A DNA stretch of 64,000 nt from Sphagnum compactum (Eukaryota > Bryophyta > Sphagnopsida > Sphagnales), in contig OZ234493.1 of the NCBI GenBank assembly GCA_965153455.1, positions 558,001 through 622,000 on the forward strand. The letters run 5' to 3'. The notes beneath the pieces were generated by a model that did no database searches, was not told where the DNA came from, and saw only the letters and a program-made list of their open reading frames with translations. Within the stretch, counting starts at the first letter, position 1. Each line of letters starts with the position of its first letter. The position numbers were made by a program, and so were the translations under genes. Of the stretch, positions 57,474 to 64,000 are shown piece after piece.

Positions 57474-59063
57474 CCTTGTATCCATCACACTCATTATTGT
57501 CTATCTTGTGGTGTTTTATAGCTCATCATATAGGAGAAACTTTGCAGCTAATTTTACAGTTCTAAGACTGGATTGAGACAGATTGCAGGGCAAGTTACCT
57601 GCAACCTTTACAATTCATCAATCACAAGAATATATAATAAATTGAGAAGTCAGAAGCACTGACTTGTCATCTCCAGTGACAAAAAATTTGTGCATCTAGA
57701 ACTTTGTGGGAGGCAGAAGAACTGTGAGGTGATGATGAACTCCATTGATGCAGAACAGTCCATCTCCAATGGGTCACCTGGTTCATGAACAGCAGCACAT
57801 AGGACAAATCAGACTGTGATGATGATGATCATCATCATCAAGTTTGGAGAGAGCAACTTTTCATGCTCATCAGCCAGCGCTGAACAAGAGTCTTTCCTGT
57901 CCTCTGTGTGCCACTTATGAACCCAATTAGTAAAGTTGAGAGCATACCTTCCAAGCTGTCTCAATGGAGTGTGTTTGCCCCAGCTCTCATCTCTCTCTCA
58001 CGCCAACCTTTGTTGTTGATTATGTACACCAAACATTGCAGAGTTGAGAAGTGCAGTCAAGTCTCAAGTACAGCTTGAGTCTTTTGTCTGTCTGTCTGTA
58101 ATGCTTACCAGCTGTGGCTGAGGATTCCTTGAATGGGACGTTCCTTGTCTATTGATACATATGTCACAAGCTCAAGAAGATTCTTGAAGGTTTTCTTCAC
58201 AGCATGTGTACCCAAATTTTGCTGGGAAATGAGCTTCTGAGTTCAATCCTGAAAAGGAGAGTTGCGTCATGCTGCATTTATGCTCAATCACACGAGTATC
58301 TTCAGCTATGATGCTTGCAGCAAATGTAAAGATTCACTAACATGTAACCTGCTATAAATTTGCTCAGAGATTTCATTCAAGCACTCACCTTCTTGTTGTT
58401 GCTGAGAGATTCAATGTGACCATGATCCATGTCTTTTTTTCTTGTGACGGCTGACTTGCAACTGTTTCTTCACACTGGGAAGGATTTCTGCCTCCTGTTT
58501 TGGACATAGATGTTTTCTCTTCTCCCCCCCAGGAACAGAAGATGGCAGGGTTGGATCATGTGCAAGGTGATCACCACTCCTTCCTCCAGAAATGCTGGCT
58601 TGATGCAACTGCAATTGCTGCAACATACAAAAGAATGATGAGCTTCCCCTCCACAATGGCATTACCTATTTACAATCCGAGTCACCACAATTGCTGCTGC
58701 GCCAAGGAAAGAATCTGCAGCAACTTTTCACCAACAGCAATTGCAGACGTGCGTCGGAGTCGGCGAGTTCTTTCGTGACCACGTCTTGGCTTCGTTCGGT
58801 TTTCGATCTTTCCCGCAACGAAAGATGCAGAGTCCGGAGGACTGCCCATCTGAAAGGAAGGATCGGCGTCTGCTTTTGGCTTGTCTGCGCGGACGTTTAG
58901 CGATCTGAATGTTCACGTATACAAAACAGCAGTGCATTGCAAGATGATGCGTTTGCAATTTCTGTTTCCTCAGTAGTTTGTTGAGGAATCGTTGCAAGTC
59001 TGGTGTCGCTCTGTTCCCTTCTTGGCCTCTTGGCCACTGCAGCAGATTGCGATACAATTACAA
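57474..59063 (+). other. 3' flank of the RWP-RK gene and 5' region of the FAS1 gene
   Basis: A small ATGATGATG/CATCATCAT inverted run lies at about 57818-57840. The last few hundred bases should hold the FAS1 promoter. No additional gene is supported. Confidence 0.5.
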
Positions 59064-59741
59064 ATGTCTCCAGCAATCTTGTCTTCGTCTCTCACGAAGA
59101 TCGTCCTCACCGTTGCTGCTATGGTGTTCTTATTCATTGTCGCGCTCGAAATGTACGCGCTTGCGCCAGTCCTCCCTTCAGATTTCTCTTCCAATTCCGC
59201 TCTCCACCAGGAGGCCTCGTCCCGTCTTTCGAAAGAGACGGCCCCGGATGGCAGCTTGCACTTAGGTCTGTTCGGTGAGACGATGGTTGCAATGCTGGGG
59301 AGCACAGACTTGCCGTTCACGATCTTTGTTCCTTCTAAGGCTACGTTTCAGAAGTTCTTCAAAATATTCCCTGAGCTCTCGGACGAGCAGGCTGAGAAGT
59401 CGTCGCTTGTTATTAGTGCGGACAACAATTCTGATGTCTATGCTGCTCTCTCCCGTGTCTTCAGTTTCAGTGCTATCCCGAAGCCCATCTTCTCTCACGA
59501 CTTGTCGGAAGAGCAAGAGATAGAGGCCGAGGCTCTGTCAGGCTACAAGATCTACCTTTCACGTGTGCCAGGCAAGGGAGTCCTTGTGAACAATCTTGTA
59601 TGTGAGTTCACAGATCTGAGAAGAGGTCGTGTTGTCATTCATGTGGTGAATGGGGTGCTCTTGGATCCGGCGTTTAGGCGATCCATGGCATTCCAGAATG
59701 AAGCACTGGACGATGAAAACAGAGAAGGAGACGCTGGCTGA
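59064..59741 (+). CDS. FAS1 (fasciclin) domain protein
   Basis: Single exon, 225 residues. The ATG at 59064 is the first in-frame methionine and is followed by a hydrophobic stretch (about residues 11-32, VLTVAAMVFLFIVAL). This is a signal anchor or uncleaved signal peptide. The FAS1 domain spans about residues 70-210: GLFGETMVAMLGSTDLPFTI, FVPSKATFQKFF (H1 region) and VIHVVNGVLLDPAF (H2 region). One FAS1 domain and no Pro/Ala-rich arabinogalactan tract or GPI-signal tail is seen, so it is not a classical FLA. Plant single-FAS1 proteins are extracellular or membrane-bound and thought to act in wall adhesion. Confidence 0.85.
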   Translation: MSPAILSSSLTKIVLTVAAMVFLFIVALEMYALAPVLPSDFSSNSALHQEASSRLSKETAPDGSLHLGLFGETMVAMLGSTDLPFTIFVPSKATFQKFFKIFPELSDEQAEKSSLVISADNNSDVYAALSRVFSFSAIPKPIFSHDLSEEQEIEAEALSGYKIYLSRVPGKGVLVNNLVCEFTDLRRGRVVIHVVNGVLLDPAFRRSMAFQNEALDDENREGDAG

Positions 59742-60111
59742 AGTCTGCAGCTTATGGCATTTTATCTAGGTGCATATGAGAAGAAGTTTGTCTTCTTAAC
59801 GTCAGTCATTTCAGCAATCCCATGGCAGTATATATATATATATGCATTGGAATGCCATATTCACCACAATATTGAGATTCTCCACAGTTGAAATGGGGCG
59901 ATCCAGAGATGGTGCAGATTCAGCAGAGCCTTTGAAGTCATCTCTGTCAACAGTCTGGTAGTGGGTGCAGAAGAGATGCTGGAAATGGAGGTTTTATGAT
60001 TGTCTGCCAACTGCAGAGCTGTGAAAATCGCCAATACAATCTTGCTGGAGATTTGCAATTTTGAGTGGGGAAAGGAATCCTCATTTGAGATGCCTGCTTG
60101 ATATGGAAATT
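59742..60111 (+). other. 3' flank of the FAS1 gene
   Basis: A short TA repeat lies at 59829-59842. No coding sequence is seen. Confidence 0.5.
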
Positions 60112-60555
60112 GATCAGTTTGTCCTTTTTATGAGAAGAGCTGATGATATGGGAACTTTAAGATGTGAGTGTCGTACAAGATCGTTGTCTTGAAAAGACCA
60201 GAAATCCTGTGTCATCTCTGGCATTGCAATTAGTGTCTGAGCATAGCTACCAGGGAAACGGGAAGATTTTTTGGTTGCTACTTCTCAGCCGGAAGGTGCT
60301 TTCAGTGCTGTATTATGCACATCAGTTTGTGTATTGATCAGTTTGTCCTTTTAATGAGAAGACCTGATGATTTGCAAACTTTAAGATGTGGATGGTTGTA
60401 CAAGATTGTTGTCTTGAGAAGACAAGAAATCCTGTGTAGTCTCTGGCATTGCAATTAGTGTCTGAGCATAGCTTCTAGGTACATGGGAATATTTATTGGT
60501 TGCTACTTCTCATCCTGAGGATGCTTTCAGTGCTGTATTGTGCACATCAATTGTT
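60112..60555. repeat. Tandem duplication, 224-bp period
   Basis: Copy 1 starts GATCAGTTTGTCCTTTT at 60112 and copy 2 at 60336. Both contain ATGAGAAGA, TTGTTGTCTTGA or its variant, GGCATTGCAATTAGTGTCTG and GCTTTCAGTGCTGTATT. Many single-base differences show the duplication is not recent. Confidence 0.9.
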
Positions 60556-60908
60556 TAAGGAAGATCTAAATTACTATTGCAGCAGATTTGCTTATTGCTT
60601 GTGGTCGAATCTTTTGGGCCTTCTTTTATTTTGCTTTGGTAACTCTGGCAACAGGCTTACCCCTAACCACCAGGGTAGCTTGCTGTCCTCACAGAGCATG
60701 AGGAGAAGCGAGTCCAGTCTGGGATTTGAAATCCCAGAAGGGGGTGCTTTGGGCCCTTTTGATTGCCAAAGTTGACTAAGCTTCTGTTGCTTCCAGTTAT
60801 GTATCTGGATGCAAGTCAGTGACAAAGGTTTGGATTTGTGCATCCCATGTACAAATTTGAACTAATGTGTGATAGACAGCTCTTGTGTGAATTCTCTTCG
60901 CCTCTTGC
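60556..60908. other. Spacer, nothing recognised
   Basis: No gene or repeat is recognised. A short open frame at 60500-60775 overlaps the duplication and has no family features. Confidence 0.45.
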
Positions 60909-61478
60909 ATGGTGGTATCTATCTTCCTGCTGACAACTTTGCTTTCAAGAATGAGAAGATGGTATCTAATGCATATGGATTGTGTTATGAATATTTCTAG
61001 TTTATATGTAGTTGGAGATCGTGGTATGAAGACACAAGGCAACAAGCGACTTGTGATTGAAGCTGATAAAGTAAAACTTCCACTCAAGCATCTGCTTAAG
61101 GCATTCCTTACCTTGAATTTGAAGAGACTTGAGAGGCTTGTGATATCTGATTTCCTGATTTCGATATGTTGGCTTATGGCATTGTTTACCTTGAATGTGA
61201 AGAGACTTGAGAGGCTTGTGATACCTTATTTACTGATTTGGATGTGTTGGCTTACAGCATTGTTAACCTTGAATGTAAAGAGACTTGAGAGGCTTGCGAT
61301 ACCTAATTTACTGATTTGGATGTGTTGGCTTAAGGCATTGTTTACTTTGAATGCCAAGAGACTTGAGAGGCTTGTGAGACCTGATTTACTGATTTGGATG
61401 TGTAGGGCTGATGATGCTGAAGTCTTTCATATGAAGCTTTCATTTCTTGAGGTGTTTCACAATCAAGTTCAGCCATGA
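60909..61478 (+). other. 189-codon open frame containing a 78-bp tandem repeat
   Basis: The ATG at 60909 opens a frame that ends at 61478. Its middle is a minisatellite with copies starting at 61101, 61179, 61257 and 61335, exactly 78 bp apart. Each copy encodes a 26-residue unit with LKRLERL or VKRLERL and a hydrophobic LLIWMCWL-type half. The repeat length is a multiple of three and no stop has arisen, so coding is possible. No introns, homologous family or signal supports it, and chance retention is not excluded. The unit would form an amphipathic then membrane-like helix. Confidence 0.35.
61101..61412. repeat. 78-bp minisatellite, four copies
   Basis: Starts at 61101, 61179, 61257 and 61335. 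The core is GAGACTTGAGAGGCTTG, followed by TTACTGATTTGGATGTG. Copies 2-4 are closer to each other than to copy 1. Confidence 0.92.
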
Positions 61479-62006
61479 AACTTAGATAGAGGTGAAAACT
61501 CAAGGGTTTTTTCTTTTTCCTTCAAGCAGCAGTGGTGAACTCAATCCAATCTTGGGGTTTGGACTTTAGGTTTCAAATCAATTTTCAGCTATGGAAATAT
61601 GGAAGGATTGAACTGGACATTTGTAGATCCTCTACTTGCACTAGGTTTTGGAATATTCAAACCTATGTCAAGCATTTCTGGTCTTCGGAAGTAATGGCCA
61701 CTTCTTGCAGCAAACCAAATACAAGACTTCTGTTAACCACTTAGATCAATTCAACTACTTTCAGAAATTGCTCAGAACAAGCTGAAAATTGACTATCACA
61801 AAAGGGAGATAGACACAAAGAGATCAATTCAACTACTTTCAGAAATTACTTAGAACAAGCTGAAAAGCAACCATCACAAAAGGGAGATAAAAAAAAAACT
61901 TACAATTTTGATTGATGCACAAAAAAAAACAAGGTTTGATGGTGGTGTTATTGGTTTGGAGCTTCATGGAGTGGGAGGTTCCTTCCAAAACCATAATACA
62001 GATTCT
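61479..62006. other. Spacer with a 78-bp direct duplication
   Basis: AGATCAATTCAACTACTTTC occurs at 61743 and again at 61821, each copy followed by AGAAATT and CACAAAAGGGAGATA. The rest is the 3' flank of the minus-strand methyltransferase gene. Confidence 0.7.
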
Positions 62007-63198
62007 CTAAAAGAGAGGAAGTGCTTCCTTTCGGAACCAGTAGTCTTGGCTAGTGAGCTTTTCATCATACTTTTTATTGGCAATGATGTCTGTCACTTCC
62101 TCCATGTACGCACCATTTTGAATGCAGTCAAATGTACGGAGGTTTAACCGTGTAGAATTGTAGACATCATGGAACATGTACACGTGGGTGAAATGTCCTA
62201 CTTCTTTCATTAAGTGATACATGAAGTCTCTCCTGGTTGGATCATTCTGTGTTTTCACTTCTATAAGCACATTATGGACGTTATGGTCTTTGAACACACT
62301 TTTGGAGCCCTGAATCACAAATTCTTCATAACCTTCAGTGTCGATCTTCAAAAGAAGAATATCCTCCTTAACAACTGCATCAAGCTGAATCAGTTCCACA
62401 ATTTGTTTTTTGACTTTCTCTTTTTGCATTCCCAGCAAATGTTCTTGTCCAGTCAAGTTGACCTTATGTGTGCTCACACGGCCTCCTCCCCATCCCACAT
62501 CCTCGATGAATTCGACTTCTTTTCCCTGTGCACCAAACTCAACAATTTCAAACTTATGATTATCTACAGGTCAATAGTAAATGCATAAATTCACATACTA
62601 ATAAACCCTATGTTGTAAGCATTCATGATATAGTGCTCAATGTTGACATACATTGTAGACCTCATTGAAAATTTATTATGATGATCAACTCACTTGATGG
62701 AAAATATGGTGCTAATGGGTGGGTAGTATTTGTATCAGTCTACCTCTTCACCAATTGCCATTGGGTAAACTTTCCAAAGAGTGTGATTTGGATCAAGAAG
62801 AGCGGCAGTGGCTTCAAGGTATTGCCTTGGGTGCTTATTTGGTTCGAAGGATGCCACTTTACATCCTAATGCAGCAGCATATGCAGAAAAGTAACCCATA
62901 TTGGCACCAACATCTACCACAAGAGGACCTCTATTGCATCGTCCATCACCAAGAATGTACTTGAAAATCGTGGTAAGCACGGGTGCAAAGTAGCCCAAAG
63001 GCCGAATGAAAGTACAAACATCACATCTTTCGCAACCATCACAAACAAACATTGGAAAGTTGGGCTCTGTCTGGGTGTCCACTACGTTGAGAGATCCTTT
63101 GCGATTGAATTCAGCAGCGGTATCAAAAATGTCATGAAGGACATCCACCAATTTACGCCGGTCATGTAGGCTGGTAGACTTGTCATCTTGGTTGTCAA
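62007..63198 (-). CDS. FkbM-type SAM-dependent methyltransferase (5' end not found)
   Basis: Two minus-strand exons are supported, 63198-62744 and 62552-62007. The first starts after an acceptor (GTGAACAG) with two bases of a split codon, so at least one more 5' exon is missing, beyond 63.2 kb or outside the window. The SAM-binding motif VVDVGANMGYFSAYAAALG and its acidic partner VASFEPNK are in the first exon. The second has LLLKIDTEGYEEFVIQGS, the FkbM hallmark. Join: GAAGAG|GTAGAC to ATAAG|TTTGAA keeps frame; the alternative acceptor at CTGTAG would not. A CxxC-type cluster (CDGCERCDVC) precedes the domain. FkbM enzymes methylate sugar or hydroxyl oxygens; plant substrates are mostly unknown. 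Confidence 0.85.
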
Positions 63199-63410
63199 CT
63201 GTTCACACAATCCTCAAACAAAAAATCAAATATGAATTCAAATACAATGTACATGGATGAAGTGGTTAATGACAAAAAGCCAGATGTCTGTTATGATAAT
63301 TCAGCATCTTGGTTGTCAACTGTTCACAATCCTCAAACAAAATCCAATAGGAATTCAAATACAATGTACATGGATGAAGTGGTTAATATTCACAAAAACC
63401 AGATATCCCA
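63184..63410. repeat. Tandem duplication, 121-bp period, across a splice acceptor
   Basis: CATCTTGGTTGTCAACTGTT at 63184 recurs at 63305. Both copies run on through AATTCAAATACAATGTACAT and GAAGTGGTTAAT. The first copy contains the acceptor of the methyltransferase exon, so the acceptor is duplicated. Confidence 0.9.
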
Positions 63411-64000
63411 CTTCAGTTAATTAGACCACCTAATCAAATCTCCTTTCCTTCACATTCATTTCTTTTCACCAATTCTATTGAACTAACTTTTTCTCGGCCA
63501 TTTCCATTGACAGCTGAACATTTTCCAACTATTGTAACCTAAACAGTTAATTTTAAATTTAGTTAATCCAATTTAGCTTGATCTATTAGGGTTAACCAAT
63601 TTTAGTGTTGAATAATGGCCATTTTTAATCAAACACATTACTCTCGATCTACCAAGGGTTATCCAATTGTTACTCATGTGTCGTCACCCATTACATATTC
63701 CTTACTCAAATTGACAATCACCTAAAGGTCCATGTGCCCACCAATCCTTAGTTAAATTGTTAGATTTTCAAGAACGAAATGGGAAGATCATTCATCCAAA
63801 GCAACCAAAACAAAAAAAAACCATCCTAGGGTGTGTTTCATTCTGTTACCAATTATCAAAATTGATGTAAACTATGGATTCTTGATTCTTCCATACTTGT
63901 CCCCCACAACTACTTGACACACTAATTTCAAAACTCACATTAAGTAGACTAGATAGTCAGATATTTTACTAAAATATCATTTATTATTATCATATATTAC
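63411..64000. other. AT-rich end of window
   Basis: No exon, repeat or RNA gene is recognised. The missing 5' exon of the methyltransferase may lie here or beyond, but no frame supports it. Confidence 0.5.

Noticed and set aside
61101-61412. CRISPR-like array
   Set aside because: The repeats are head-to-tail without unique spacers of constant length, in a plant nuclear context. It is a minisatellite.

Overview
This window is nuclear DNA of a land plant. It carries intron-containing genes for plant families (NPH3/BTB, mitochondrial processing peptidase beta, class III peroxidase, a ZFWD-type CCCH/WD40 protein, an RWP-RK factor, a FAS1 protein and an FkbM-type methyltransferase). AT-rich spacers and nested LTR retrotransposons separate them. 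A non-seed plant (bryophyte, lycophyte or fern) is my best guess, from one chromovirus (element E) whose reverse transcriptase reads more like fungal or Tcn1-like elements than like seed-plant ones. The species cannot be fixed from the sequence.

Layout. 1-8.0 kb: AT-rich spacer with short tandem repeats, a MITE-like element and a decayed Ty3/gypsy 3' end. 8.08-10.58 kb (+): NPH3/BTB gene, three exons. 11.26-11.58 kb: foldback element. 12.70-14.54 kb (+): MPP-beta gene, two exons, behind a telo-box-rich promoter. 16.06-17.52 kb (-): class III peroxidase, three exons. 19.89-23.06 kb (-): ZFWD gene, nine exons, one intron with a GC donor. 25.5-49.2 kb: nest of at least five Ty3/gypsy chromovirus units. 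49.8-51.2 kb: hAT transposase relic. 53.9-57.5 kb (+): RWP-RK gene, five exons. 59.06-59.74 kb (+): single-exon FAS1 gene. 60.1-61.9 kb: tandem duplications, including an in-frame 78-bp minisatellite. 62.0-63.2 kb (-): FkbM-type methyltransferase gene, 5' end not found.

The nest. Element A (28858-35799, +) has both LTRs, a tRNA-iMet-type primer site and a clean AAGTT duplication. It sits inside element B (26740-40295, -), a same-family copy in the opposite orientation. The outer flanks of B do not match: GTCTA on the left, AAGAA on the right. The right flank is in the middle of the gag gene of a third copy, C (40296-45576, +), so B looks like a recombination product. C abuts the truncated RT of a different chromovirus, E (45577-about 49205, +). 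The 3' LTR of E holds a solo LTR of the A family with a CATGT duplication. A diverged relative, D, flanks B on the left. Copies A, B and C share some tryptophan-to-stop changes, which suggests defective copies were mobilised in trans.

The host genes show no sign of acting together. They are ordinary neighbours with separate roles: signalling scaffold, mitochondrial import, wall peroxidase, RNA-binding/WD40 protein, transcription factor, surface adhesion protein and methyltransferase. I did not recognise an unknown multi-gene system. The most unusual items are the hybrid and inverted retroelement nest with shared stops, the RWP-RK protein with an N-terminal module I cannot name, and the repeat-built 189-codon ORF at 60.9 kb. 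Exon boundaries were set by hand from splice signals, reading phase and family similarity.
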